Origin: Myxococcaceae bacterium
GTDB taxonomy: Bacteria > Myxococcota_A > Polyangia > Polyangiales > Ga0077539
Length of the DNA stretch: 64,000 bases
Reading direction: 5' to 3'
Assembly: GCA_004297725.1 (NCBI GenBank)
Contig: SCUS01000092.1
Coordinates: 310,001-374,000 of the forward strand
Part shown: one piece after another, positions 34,264 to 42,819 of the stretch
Layout of the letters: each line of letters begins with the position of its first letter
How positions within the stretch are numbered: the stretch's first letter is position 1
Translations under genes and position numbers: made by a program
Notes under the pieces: model-generated
Database searches by the model: none
Told to the model about the DNA's origin: nothing
The model's input: only the letters and a program-made list of their open reading frames with translations

Positions 34264-35667
34264 ATGAACCTCCCGGCGTGGCTCTCCAATGCGCTCCCGA
34301 TCTTCCTGCTGCTCGTGGCCATCGGCGTGGTGCTCGCCCGTCTCCCGAAGGTCGACATGGGGCACTCCGAGGCGTTCAAGCGCCGGCGGGTGATGAACTG
34401 GGTCCCGCTCGGGATGACCTACGCCTTCCTCTACTTCGGCCGGTACAACCTCTCCGCCATCGTCGACAAGTTCGAGCACGCCCACCTGCTCACCAAGCTG
34501 CAGTTCGGCGACATCGACGGCGTCGGCGCCATCACCTACGGCGTGGCCTTCCTCCTCAACGGGCCGCTCACCGACCGCTTCGGCGGCCGCAAGACCCTGC
34601 TGATCGCCGCGGGCGGCTCGGCCGTCATGAACGTCGTCATGGCCCTCGCCGTAGGGCGCGCCGCGGAGGACCCGGAGCGCTTCTACTCCACCCTCATGTT
34701 CGCCAACGCGGCCAACATGTACTTCCAGAGCTTCGGCGCCGTCTCGATCGTGAAGGTCAACGCCCCGTGGTTTCACGTCCGTGAGCGCGGCGTCCTGGGA
34801 GGCCTCTTCGGCATCCTGATCTCCCTCGGGCTCTACTTCGCCTACGACTGGGCCAAGCAGCTCGCGGAGGCCTTCGGGCTCACGGCGGCGTTCTGGGTGC
34901 CCGCGGCGGTGCTGGCCGCGTGCTGGGTGGTGGCCTTCACGATGATCCGCGACACGCCCTCCAAGGCGGGCTTCGAGGACTTCGACACCGGCGACGCCAC
35001 CAGCGGCGACACCGAGCCCGCGCCCGTCTTCGATGTGGTGAAGCGCATGCTCAGCCAGCGCGCGGTGCTGATCATCATCGCCATCGAGTTCTGCTCGGGC
35101 TTCCTCCGGCAGGGCGTGATGAAGTGGTACCGGCTCTTCGCCAAGGCCACCGGCGACGACCACAGCTTCGTCTACACCAACTGGGGCATGGTGCTCTGCG
35201 TGGCCGGCATCCTCGGCGGCGTCTTCGCGGGCTTCATCTCCGACCACGTGTTCGAGTCGCGCCGAGGCCCGGTCGCGGCCGTGCTCTACGGCGGCCTCCT
35301 GCTCGGCGCCCTCGTGGCCTTCATGGCCCTCGGGTCGCCCGTCCTCGGCTGGACCATGCTGTTCATGTCCCTCTGCGTGATCGGGGTGCACGGCATGCTC
35401 TCGGGCACCGCCTCGATGGACTTCGGCGGCACCAAGAGCGCCGGCCTCGTCACCGGCGTCATCGACGGCTTCGTCTACCTCGGCACCGCCTCGCAGGCCT
35501 TCCTCTACGGCCACCTGCTGCCCGACAGCCGCAGCCTCGCGGCGCACCAGCCGACGGCCTGGAAGATCTGGCCCGGCGCGATGATCGTCATGGCCCTGAT
35601 CGGCGTGGGCCTCTGCTCCAGGGTCTGGAACGCTCGGCCGAAGCCCCGCTCCGCCGCCGCGCACTGA
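34264..35667 (+). CDS. MFS transporter, organophosphate:phosphate antiporter (OPA)-like
   Basis: 467 residues and about 12 membrane helices. The F-L-Y-F-G-R-Y-N-L-S segment in helix 1 resembles the Arg-containing helix of GlpT/UhpT transporters, followed by the MFS loop G-P-L-T-D-R-F-G-G-R-K. Another Arg-bearing helix (C-S-G-F-L-R-Q-G) matches the second substrate Arg. Substrate is likely a phosphate ester, but not provable here. ATG at 34264 chosen; an in-frame ATG at 34246 adds six residues. Confidence 0.82.
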   Translation: MNLPAWLSNALPIFLLLVAIGVVLARLPKVDMGHSEAFKRRRVMNWVPLGMTYAFLYFGRYNLSAIVDKFEHAHLLTKLQFGDIDGVGAITYGVAFLLNGPLTDRFGGRKTLLIAAGGSAVMNVVMALAVGRAAEDPERFYSTLMFANAANMYFQSFGAVSIVKVNAPWFHVRERGVLGGLFGILISLGLYFAYDWAKQLAEAFGLTAAFWVPAAVLAACWVVAFTMIRDTPSKAGFEDFDTGDATSGDTEPAPVFDVVKRMLSQRAVLIIIAIEFCSGFLRQGVMKWYRLFAKATGDDHSFVYTNWGMVLCVAGILGGVFAGFISDHVFESRRGPVAAVLYGGLLLGALVAFMALGSPVLGWTMLFMSLCVIGVHGMLSGTASMDFGGTKSAGLVTGVIDGFVYLGTASQAFLYGHLLPDSRSLAAHQPTAWKIWPGAMIVMALIGVGLCSRVWNARPKPRSAAAH

Positions 35668-35682
35668 CCCCTCGACGGCGCT

Positions 35683-37542
35683 CTACGGGGCGGTCGGCTG
35701 CCAGCGCATCTCGACGATGGAGCTGCCGCCCGGCTGCACCTCGACCTGCACCGACTGCGCGGCGAGGCCGTCGCCCGGGACGAAGCGAAACGTGTGATGC
35801 CCCGAGGGGATCGTGCGGTCGGTCATCGGGGTGCGACCGATCAGGCGAGCGCCCTCGAAGACCTGCGCGTCGGGCGTCGCGATGAAGGTCAGGTAGCCCG
35901 GAGCCGAGGAGGCTGCGCCCTCCTCCGGGCGGGGGCCTGCGTCGACGAGGGGCTGCGCGCGAGGGCGCCGGACGTGCCGCACCGTGGGGCGCAGGGGCCG
36001 GGACGCCGCGGCGACGGGCGACGGAGCGACGGGCTCGGGCGGCGGCGGAGCGACGGGCGGCGGCGGCGGCACCGTCACGACAGACAACGGGGCGCGAGGG
36101 CGCACGGGCGTCGGGAGCGGGTCGTCGGAGGGGATGGGCTGGTTGAGCCAGTAGGCGATCACCAGGGCGCTTACCACGATGAGTAATCCTCCGGCGGCCA
36201 GGCTGGGCACGCCGCGGCGGCGCCACCAGGGGAGCTTCGCGCTCTGCTGGGCGCGGTAGGAGGCGCTGGTGAGCGACGGGGGCGTGAGCTGGAGGGGGCC
36301 GGTGATGCGCGGCGTACGCAGCGGGATGGGGGGATTGGAGGCGCGGGTCGGCGAGGGAGCGGAGGACGGAGGGAGCGACTGGCGGGCGAGGTGGCGGTCG
36401 GGGTTGAGGAGGGTGGCCTCCTCGCTGAGGTCGACCGCGGAGGGGCGTCGGGCCTCGGGGGCGAGCTCGGCCGCGGAGGACTCGAGCTCCGACGGGTCGA
36501 TGGGCGCGCTGCGCCAGACCTCGGAGACCTCCTCGACCGGGGCTTCGAGGCGCGCCGTGCGGAGCAGGCGCTCGCGGAAGGCGATCTGCTCGGCGAAGAG
36601 CGAGTGCATGTACTCGCTGACCTCGCCGGTGCCGGTGGGCTTGCGGGTGCTGGCCAGCCACTGTTCGAGGGCGCGCGCGAAATCGAGGGCGGTGGGGTAG
36701 CGGCGGTCGCGGTCGCGCTCGAGCGCCCGCAGCACGATGGCCGCGAGCTCGGGAGGGTAGTCCGGTCGGAAGCGCTGGGGACGAGGGACGTTGTCGTGGA
36801 GGACCGCGTAGACGGTGCCCGCGTCGGTCTTGCGGCGGAAGAGCCGGCGGCCGACGGTGACCTCCCACAGCACCACCCCGAGGGACCAGATGTCGGCGCG
36901 GCGGTCGACGGGCTCCTCGCGCAGCTGCTCGGGGCACATGTACGCGATCTTGCCCTTGAGCTCGCCGGCGACCGTGCGGTCTTGCGACTGGGACTTCCAG
37001 CGGGCGACGCCGAAGTCGACGATCTTGGTGGGCCCGGCGTAGGTGACGAAGATGTTCTCGGGGGAGACGTCGCGGTGCACCACGCCGGCGTTTTCACCCG
37101 ACGGCAGGCGCAGCTCGTGGGCGGCGTGAAGGCCTCGCGCGGCGTCGGCCAGGATGCGCGCGACCATCTCGTAGGGAGGAGGGAGCTGGTTGCTCCAGCC
37201 GGTGCGGGCCACCACGCCGAAGGTCTCGCCGTGGAGGTACTCCATCGCGATGAACCAGGTGTTGCGGTCTTCGCCGAAGTCGAAGACGGAGCAGAGGTTC
37301 GGGTGGTCGAGCTTCGAGGCCAGACGCGCCTCGTCGAGGAACATGTTCACGAAGCGGACGCTGGTGGCGATGTGGGGGTGGATCGTCTTCACGGCGATCC
37401 ACTTCTCGAAGCCCGCCGAGCCGCTGATCTGGGCGAGGTAGACCGAGGCCATGCCGCCCTGGGCGATGCGGTAGCGCAGGGTGTAGCGACCCAGTCGCCG
37501 CACACTCGCGCTCGACGTCGCTCGCACCGGATCGGTCGCCAT
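35683..37542 (-). CDS. Hanks-type Ser/Thr protein kinase, HRDVS variant, with PEGA-like tail
   Basis: 619 residues. Gly loop A-Q-G-G-M-A-S-V-Y at 28-36, Lys52, H-R-D-V-S-P-E-N with Asp158, D-F-G 176-178, Y-M-C-P-E-Q activation segment. The usual HRD-L-K is replaced by HRD-V-S, so the K that contacts ATP phosphates is missing, as in many myxobacterial kinases. A disordered linker leads to one membrane helix near 450, a Pro/Ala stretch and a C-terminal PEGA-like beta domain near 555-619. The helix codons contain a TTAC-N8-GTAA palindrome. Confidence 0.9.
   Translation of the reverse strand: MATDPVRATSSASVRRLGRYTLRYRIAQGGMASVYLAQISGSAGFEKWIAVKTIHPHIATSVRFVNMFLDEARLASKLDHPNLCSVFDFGEDRNTWFIAMEYLHGETFGVVARTGWSNQLPPPYEMVARILADAARGLHAAHELRLPSGENAGVVHRDVSPENIFVTYAGPTKIVDFGVARWKSQSQDRTVAGELKGKIAYMCPEQLREEPVDRRADIWSLGVVLWEVTVGRRLFRRKTDAGTVYAVLHDNVPRPQRFRPDYPPELAAIVLRALERDRDRRYPTALDFARALEQWLASTRKPTGTGEVSEYMHSLFAEQIAFRERLLRTARLEAPVEEVSEVWRSAPIDPSELESSAAELAPEARRPSAVDLSEEATLLNPDRHLARQSLPPSSAPSPTRASNPPIPLRTPRITGPLQLTPPSLTSASYRAQQSAKLPWWRRRGVPSLAAGGLLIVVSALVIAYWLNQPIPSDDPLPTPVRPRAPLSVVTVPPPPPVAPPPPEPVAPSPVAAASRPLRPTVRHVRRPRAQPLVDAGPRPEEGAASSAPGYLTFIATPDAQVFEGARLIGRTPMTDRTIPSGHHTFRFVPGDGLAAQSVQVEVQPGGSSIVEMRWQPTAP
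36171..36186. repeat. Dispersed palindrome TTAC-N8-GTAA in kinase gene
   Basis: TTACCACGATGAGTAA, perfect outer arms; it supplies in-frame TTA and GTA codons in the membrane-helix region. Confidence 0.7.
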
Positions 37543-37609
37543 CAGCCCGGCAGGCTAGCACCGTGTGCAAAAACGGGACAGTCGGATGGAGAGGGAGGGG
37601 GAGGCCCTC

Positions 37610-38410
37610 TCAGGGCGTTCCGGCGTCGCCGAGCAGCTCGAGCATGCGGGGGATGGCCTGGGCCACCCCGGAGGGGCCGATGCCCGCGACCGATCCGTTG
37701 ACCTTGAAGACCACGCGCATGGTGGAGAGCTCGACGATGAACGTGCTCTCGCGGATGCCGTAGGTGTTGAGCGTGCGGGTTCCGACGCCCGACGGGTCGA
37801 TGAGCGCGGTCACCGGGAGGCTGAACGTGCTGATCCACGCGTTGAGGTTGTTGCGCGTGGGGGGTGCGTTGGCGTTGGAGGCCAGCACCTCCACGATCAC
37901 CCCGCCCGCGTCGAGTACCGTCCGTCCTTGCGCAGCCAGATCACGGGCCGCGTTACGACAGCCGGGTCAAAGGAACTCGCTCACATGCACCATCGCATAC
38001 CCGCGGCGGTTGCCGCGCAGCGCCTGGAGCGAGGTGGTGGTGTACGGGAGCGTGTTGGAGATCACCTCGCCGGTCGGGTTGACGTAGCCCTCCCAGGTGA
38101 GGTTGGCGAGCACGCTGCCCATGCGGTTGCCGTAGGGGCCGTCGGGGTAGGGCGAGGCGGCGACGTCCACGGGCGCGTCGAGCACGACGGGGACGTCGGG
38201 AGCGTCGGGCGCGTCGAGGGCGACGGGGACGTCGAGGGCGACGGGGACGTCCGCGGGCATACCCAGGTCGGTAAGATCAGCCATGGACCCACGGTCGGAC
38301 GAGACGTCGTCGGAGAGCGCGGCGTCGAGGGTGGGCGAAGGCGCCGCGGGGTCGCTGCTGCACGCGGCGGCCAGGAGCAGGGCGGGGATCCATCGACGGG
38401 GGTGGGTCAT
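37610..38410 (-). CDS. Predicted selenoprotein: thioredoxin-fold (redoxin) lipoprotein with UxxC active site
   Basis: 266 residues if the in-frame UGA at 37967-37969 is read as selenocysteine (U148). A signal peptide ends in lipobox L-A-A-A-C (Cys17). A repetitive Asp/Val/Pro/Ala linker (about 50-83) leads to G-P-Y-G-N-R-M-G-S, a segment common at the start of myxobacterial redoxin lipoproteins. The active-site region then reads V-H-V-S-E-F-L-U-P-G-C-R, aligning U with the first Cys of a W-C-x-x-C-R motif and leaving Cys151 as resolving residue. After the UGA the same frame remains protein-like for 118 residues (V-I-V-E-V-L-A-S, V-T-A-L-I-D-P-S-G, T-F-I-V-E-L) and ends in a normal stop. A SECIS-like hairpin follows the UGA. 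It overlaps the upstream lipoprotein gene by 4 nt. The alternative is a nonsense mutation. Confidence 0.78.
37931..37969 (-). promoter_or_regulatory. SECIS-like hairpin directly after in-frame UGA
   Basis: After UGA (37969-37967) there are 14 nt, then a 7-bp stem CGCGGCC / GGCUGCG (one G-U pair) closed by the 8-nt loop CGUGAUCU. The loop starts 21 nt after the UGA and has G as its second base. Both features fit the published description of bacterial SECIS elements, which bind SelB. The stem lies wholly within codons. Confidence 0.7.
38259..38274. repeat. Dispersed palindrome, copy in redoxin gene
   Basis: ATACCCAGGTCGGTAA; one mismatch from TTAC-N8-GTAA, in the linker region of the predicted selenoprotein. 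Confidence 0.5.
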
Positions 38411-39327
38411 GGGTTCCTTGGACGGTAACCGATCCAGCTCAGGGTGCGGAGACCTTCGCCGGGGGTGGTGCTGATGGTGGCGCCGTCGTCGGAGACGCGG
38501 CCCAGGGCGGCCACGACGGCGAGGCCGGCGTTGATGGGAGGGGTGAAGGGCTCGACGCCCAGGGCGACGAACTCCACGGCGGTGGCGGCGGGGAGCCGGG
38601 CGCGGTTGGGGAGGGTCACCGCGATGGGGCGCGAGGCCAGGAGGGCGAAGGGCGCGAGGGCGTAGAGGCCCGACAGGGAGGCCTCGACGAGGGCCGAGGG
38701 GGCGCGGTCGACGGGCACCGGGGCGACGCGGAGGCGGCGTCCGAGGGGGCCGAGGTCGACGTCCTCGAGGTCGAGATCGAGCCGGGTGTCGGGCGCGATG
38801 GCGAGGGTGACGTCGCCGGAGGTGACGGTTCCGCCGGTGGCGCCGTCGGGGAGGTCGGGGCCTGCGGGGGCGTAGCGAGGGAGCGAGAGGGTCTCGGGCA
38901 GGCGGGCGACGCCGTCGCGCGGCGCGGAGAGCGGGACATACACCGACGCGTAATCGGGGCGCCCGTGGGCCTGCACGGAGTAGATGGCGACGTCGATCCA
39001 GTCGCCGACGTCGACGCGGAACGAGCCGTCGGCGGAGGTGGTGGCGATGAAGCACGCGGGGCCGCAGACGGTGATGGGGCGACCGGCGAGGGGGGCTCCG
39101 TCGAGGTCGGTGACGCGGCCCTCGACGCGGCGCACGCAGACGGAGGCGGGGGCGCGGTCGGCGGGGCGGGACAGGCAGGGGTCGCCCGCGTCGTCGTCGG
39201 TGGCGTCACTGACGGGGGGCAGGTCGATGGCGGTGTCGACGGTGGCGTCTCGCGCGGCCATGACCGCGGGCGCAGGGTCGCTGCACGCGGCGAGCATCAG
39301 GGCGAGCGGGAGAGGGAGGGCGCGCAT
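38407..39327 (-). CDS. Lipoprotein with carboxypeptidase-regulatory-like beta domain
   Basis: 306 residues with lipobox L-A-A-C (Cys15). After an Asp/Ala-rich linker, V-E-G-R-V-T-D-L-D-G-A-P-L-A-G-R-P-I-T-V at about 69-88, then T-T-S-A-D-G-S-F-R-V-D-V, match the transthyretin-like carboxypeptidase-regulatory fold used as a surface scaffold. Two Cys pairs (C-V, C-G-P-A-C) could form disulphides. The gene ends inside the start of the predicted selenoredoxin (ATGA), so the two are co-translated and may work together in the envelope. No catalytic motif. Confidence 0.7.
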   Translation of the reverse strand: MRALPLPLALMLAACSDPAPAVMAARDATVDTAIDLPPVSDATDDDAGDPCLSRPADRAPASVCVRRVEGRVTDLDGAPLAGRPITVCGPACFIATTSADGSFRVDVGDWIDVAIYSVQAHGRPDYASVYVPLSAPRDGVARLPETLSLPRYAPAGPDLPDGATGGTVTSGDVTLAIAPDTRLDLDLEDVDLGPLGRRLRVAPVPVDRAPSALVEASLSGLYALAPFALLASRPIAVTLPNRARLPAATAVEFVALGVEPFTPPINAGLAVVAALGRVSDDGATISTTPGEGLRTLSWIGYRPRNP

Positions 39328-39379
39328 CGGGACCGTTGCGTAGGAGGCCCACAGCGGGCGAGCGGGTGCAAGCTGCGCG

Positions 39380-40384
39380 TTAGAGCTTGAGCAGGCGGGA
39401 GGCGTTGTCGCGGAGCAGCGCGCGGCGGGCGGTGTCGTTGCCCTCGGTGGCGATGAACACCTTCGCGAGGCCGATGGCCTGGTGATAGAAGGGCCAGTCG
39501 GTGCCGAACATCACCCGGTCGGCGGGGGCCTCTTCGACGAGGCGGCGAACGTTGGAGAGGGACTGCGAGGCGATCTCCAGCCACACGTTGGGGTAGCGCT
39601 TCGCGTAGCCGAGGGCGGTGTCCATCTGGAGCGCGCCGGAGTGGCCGAGCACGAAGGTGGTGCGCGGGTTCTCGGCGATGGCCTTCTCGTAGTGGCGCAC
39701 CTGAGAGAGGTAGCGCCCGAGCGGGGGCTCGATCTCCACCGGGCCGCAGTGCCAGAACACCGGGATGTCGCGCTCGCCGCAGAGCTTGTAGAGCTTCATG
39801 GCGCGGCCGTCGTCGGGGCGGACGAGCTGCACCGCGGGGTGCACCTTGATGCCTCGGGCGCCGAGGGCGATCTGCCGGTCGAGCTTCTCCTCGACGTGGC
39901 GGGTGTAGGGGTGCACCGATCCGAAGCCGATGAGGCGCTGGTCGCCGCGGATGGCGTTGAGCCAGGTGGTGGCGTTCTCCGAGAGCGCGGGCCAGTCGAT
40001 GGGGAGCAGCACCGACTGGGCGACCTGGAGCTCGCCCATCTCCCGGGTGAGGTTGGGCACCGTGTGGGTCGCGCGCATTCCGCCGGCGGTGAGGGCGCCG
40101 AGGGAGAGGTCGCGCTCCATGCGCTGGAGGTCGGCGGGGCGGAAGTTCTTGTTGACGTAGACGTCGAGGTCGATGGCGCAGTCGTCGGGCAGGTAGTGCT
40201 CGGTCTTCGCGTGGCCGCGCTGGAGGTCGACCTGGTTGCGGCGCACGAAGGCCAGGGCCAGGTGCGTGTGCGTGTCGATGGCCGTGCCCACGGAGGGGTC
40301 GCTCACCACCACGCGCCCGTCGCGCAGCTCGAACCACGGGAGCTTCGTGAGGTCTTTCAGCGAGTCGAATCGGGTGGGGTACAT
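39380..40384 (-). CDS. Amidohydrolase family (amidohydrolase_2) metal-dependent hydrolase
   Basis: 334 residues, TIM-barrel. D-T-H-T-H near 38-42 gives the first metal histidines; G-I-K-V-H-P near 178-183, F-W-H-C-G-P near 212, V-L-G-H-S-G near 249, and M-F-G-T-D-W-P-F near 299 (metal Asp) complete the barrel. Relatives include decarboxylases and hydrolases of cyclic acids; substrate unknown. Cytoplasmic, no signal peptide. It is 52 nt upstream of the lipoprotein/selenoredoxin pair on the same strand. Confidence 0.85.
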   Translation of the reverse strand: MYPTRFDSLKDLTKLPWFELRDGRVVVSDPSVGTAIDTHTHLALAFVRRNQVDLQRGHAKTEHYLPDDCAIDLDVYVNKNFRPADLQRMERDLSLGALTAGGMRATHTVPNLTREMGELQVAQSVLLPIDWPALSENATTWLNAIRGDQRLIGFGSVHPYTRHVEEKLDRQIALGARGIKVHPAVQLVRPDDGRAMKLYKLCGERDIPVFWHCGPVEIEPPLGRYLSQVRHYEKAIAENPRTTFVLGHSGALQMDTALGYAKRYPNVWLEIASQSLSNVRRLVEEAPADRVMFGTDWPFYHQAIGLAKVFIATEGNDTARRALLRDNASRLLKL

Positions 40385-40503
40385 GGTGATGGGTACAGAC
40401 GCCTATCAGATGGCCGGGGGGGACGTCACCGCCAGGGAGCGCCCCGTCCGTGATACCCAACTGGGATATGCGTTTTCGCAGCAGGTTCGCCGAGGCGGTC
40501 GCC

Positions 40504-42819
40504 ATGTTCCGGCTGATGTCGTTGGCCGTGGTGGTCGCCGGGTGCAGCGGGGGCGGGTGCTCCTCGTGCGCGGGCACCGGGCTCGGACCCATCCCGGGCG
40601 GATATCCGGTGACGCCGGAGACGCGGGTCGCGAGGGCGCTGCAGGTTCGGGTGACCGACCAGGGTCTGCGCAACGTGTCGCAGCTCGGCGGAGACCTGCT
40701 GCTGGGGGCGACCGGGGGGCGGCTCCCCATCCCGATGGTCAATGGCAACTTCGGCGTGGGGCGATACGTGGTGTGCCTCGAGGGCTCGTGCGGGCTCGAC
40801 CTGGTGCTGCCCTCGTCGCCGCCTCCGCTGGAGCTGTTCTTCGTGGCGCCCGATCGCATCGAGGTGCGGGCGCGCATCGGGTTCCGGGGGGTGATCCCGC
40901 TGCACACGTGCACGCTGTTCTGCAACAGCATGTGCGGCGGCTGCGCGGACGGCATCGACACGAGGCTCACCATCGACACGGCGCGGGGAGCGCGGCAGTA
41001 CATCGGGCTGCGGACGGCGATCGCGATACGGCGCGACACGCACCCCGAGCGGCGCAACTACTACCGGGCCGAGCTGGTGCCCGCGATGGGGGCGCGCGAG
41101 GTGGTGGAGGAGACCCCCGGGGAGGGCTTCGACGACGCCTGGGTGGGCTGCTCGGGCGGAGGGCTCTGCGGGCTGCTCCCGGTGCTGCGCGGCACCATCA
41201 GCGGGGCCTTCCGGGGAGCGCTCGGCGGGGCGCTCGGACCCATTCAAGATGCTCTCAGCCAGACCTCGATGCCGACGCCTCCGGGGTGCCCCACGGGGAC
41301 GCGAGCGGACGGCGCGCGGTGCCGGTACAGCGATGGGTCGCTGGTGCCGTCGTTGCTGGGCGTGGAGCTCGCGGGCAACGTCGGGGGTTTACTGGCCTCG
41401 GTAAGCCCCGGGGTGCGCGCGCAGTCGGCGCTGGTGATCGCGGCGGGCGACGCGGTGCACGACGCGGAGGTGAGCGCGCAGGGGATGACCCTCAACGTCT
41501 TCGGGGTGGCGCAGTCGCAGGGACACAACACCTGCGTGCCGAGGCTGATGGAGCCCGCGGTGGCGGAGGTTCCGCAGTGGGCGGCGCTGCGGCAGAACGA
41601 GGCGCCGGCGAGCGCGCGGGTGTCCGACCTCGCGGTGGGTCTCTCGGAGACGTACCTCAACCACGCGCTCTTCCAGCTCTGGGACGCGGGGACCTTCTGC
41701 CTCGGGGTGACCAGCTCGCTCTCGCAGCAGCTCTCGTCGGGCACCTTCTCGGTGATCGTTCCGTCGCTGCGCAACGTGCTGTTTCCCTCGGCCTCGGGGC
41801 CCGTCGCGCTGGTGCTTCGTCCGCAGCGGCCGCCCACGGTGACCATCGCGCCGGGCGTCAACCCGACGCTCACGCTGCGCTTCGAGCGCCTCGCGCTCGA
41901 CGTGATGGTGTGGTCCGAGGAGCGCTACGTGAGGGCGCTCACGGTGACCACGGACGTGACGGCGCCGTTGACCCTGCAGCGCGACGCGGGGGGACTGCGG
42001 CCCTCGCTGGGCACGGTGCGCACGACGGGGACGGTGGTCACGGGGTCGGCGCTGGTGAGCGAGCCGGGGGCGCGGCTGGCGGTGTCCTTCGACGCGCTGC
42101 TGGGCACCGCCGTGGGGATGCTGGCGGGGAGCATTCCGACCATCGGGATCCCGGCGATTCCGGTTCCGGGTGCGATGGGGATGCCGGTGGGGACGGTGAA
42201 CATCGAGCTGCCGGAGGGCGGGCTGCGAGGGGTCGAGGAGGGCGGGTCGAGGTTCCTGGGCTTGTTCATGGACCTGCGGTACCGGAGGGCGGCGAGGCCG
42301 GACGTCGCGGTGGCGGAGACGGTGGCGAGCGTGCTGGGCGCCGACCCGGTGAGCGACACGGCGCGGGTGCGGGTGCGCGTGGCGCCGGGCGACTCGGCGG
42401 TGAGCGGGCAGGCGCACGAGTACGCGACGCGGGTCGATGGGATGACCTGGTCGCGGTGGGCGCCGGGGCCCTGGGTGGACGTGACGGCGCCGACGCTGGC
42501 GATGGTGGGAGAGCACCGGGTGGAGGTGCGGGCGCGCGTGGTGGGTGAGCCGGAGAGCGCGGACCCGACGCCGGTCGAGCTGAGGGTGGAGATGGTTCCG
42601 GCCGCGGGCGCGGTGGCGCTGGCGGACGAGCGGCCGCGGGTGGCGCCGACGGAGGACGCGGTGGAGCTGATCCGAGGAGGGCGCACGACGGACGCGGGCG
42701 CGTCGGGCTGCGGCTGCGGCGTGGTGGGCAGCGGGCAGAGGGGCGGGAGCGGATGGGCGTGGATGGTGATGGCTGGAGTGGGGGCGATGGTGGGGAGGAG
42801 GAGGCGGCGGCGGGTGTGA
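40504..42819 (+). CDS. Large secreted protein with lipobox and MYXO-CTERM-like tail
   Basis: 771 residues from the ATG at 40504, where M-F-R-L-M-S-L-A-V-V-V-A-G-C forms a lipobox (Cys14). Cys-rich stretches occur early (G-G-C-S-S-C-A-G, T-C-T-L-F-C-N-S-M-C-G-G-C) and likely form disulphides. The C-terminus has G-C-G-C-G, a hydrophobic segment (W-A-W-M-V-M-A-G-V-G-A-M) and R-R-R-R-R, the MYXO-CTERM pattern. The middle is beta-rich with no recognised family. The TGA is one base into the next ATG (42817-42821), so it is coupled to the following lipoprotein. Confidence 0.72.
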   Translation: MFRLMSLAVVVAGCSGGGCSSCAGTGLGPIPGGYPVTPETRVARALQVRVTDQGLRNVSQLGGDLLLGATGGRLPIPMVNGNFGVGRYVVCLEGSCGLDLVLPSSPPPLELFFVAPDRIEVRARIGFRGVIPLHTCTLFCNSMCGGCADGIDTRLTIDTARGARQYIGLRTAIAIRRDTHPERRNYYRAELVPAMGAREVVEETPGEGFDDAWVGCSGGGLCGLLPVLRGTISGAFRGALGGALGPIQDALSQTSMPTPPGCPTGTRADGARCRYSDGSLVPSLLGVELAGNVGGLLASVSPGVRAQSALVIAAGDAVHDAEVSAQGMTLNVFGVAQSQGHNTCVPRLMEPAVAEVPQWAALRQNEAPASARVSDLAVGLSETYLNHALFQLWDAGTFCLGVTSSLSQQLSSGTFSVIVPSLRNVLFPSASGPVALVLRPQRPPTVTIAPGVNPTLTLRFERLALDVMVWSEERYVRALTVTTDVTAPLTLQRDAGGLRPSLGTVRTTGTVVTGSALVSEPGARLAVSFDALLGTAVGMLAGSIPTIGIPAIPVPGAMGMPVGTVNIELPEGGLRGVEEGGSRFLGLFMDLRYRRAARPDVAVAETVASVLGADPVSDTARVRVRVAPGDSAVSGQAHEYATRVDGMTWSRWAPGPWVDVTAPTLAMVGEHRVEVRARVVGEPESADPTPVELRVEMVPAAGAVALADERPRVAPTEDAVELIRGGRTTDAGASGCGCGVVGSGQRGGSGWAWMVMAGVGAMVGRRRRRRV
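41389..41404. repeat. Dispersed palindrome TTAC-N8-GTAA in secreted-protein gene
   Basis: TTACTGGCCTCGGTAA; it supplies TTA and GTA codons in frame. Confidence 0.7.

Noticed and set aside
37967..37969. Reading the UGA in the redoxin gene as a nonsense mutation (pseudogene)
   Set aside because: The frame stays coding to the next stop, the UGA falls at the catalytic position and a SECIS-like hairpin follows; a random nonsense mutation would not meet all three. It cannot be excluded without homologues.
38160..38262. Tandem repeat in the redoxin lipoprotein as a separate genetic element
   Set aside because: It encodes an in-frame D-V-P/D-A-P linker, the ordinary low-complexity linker of such lipoproteins.
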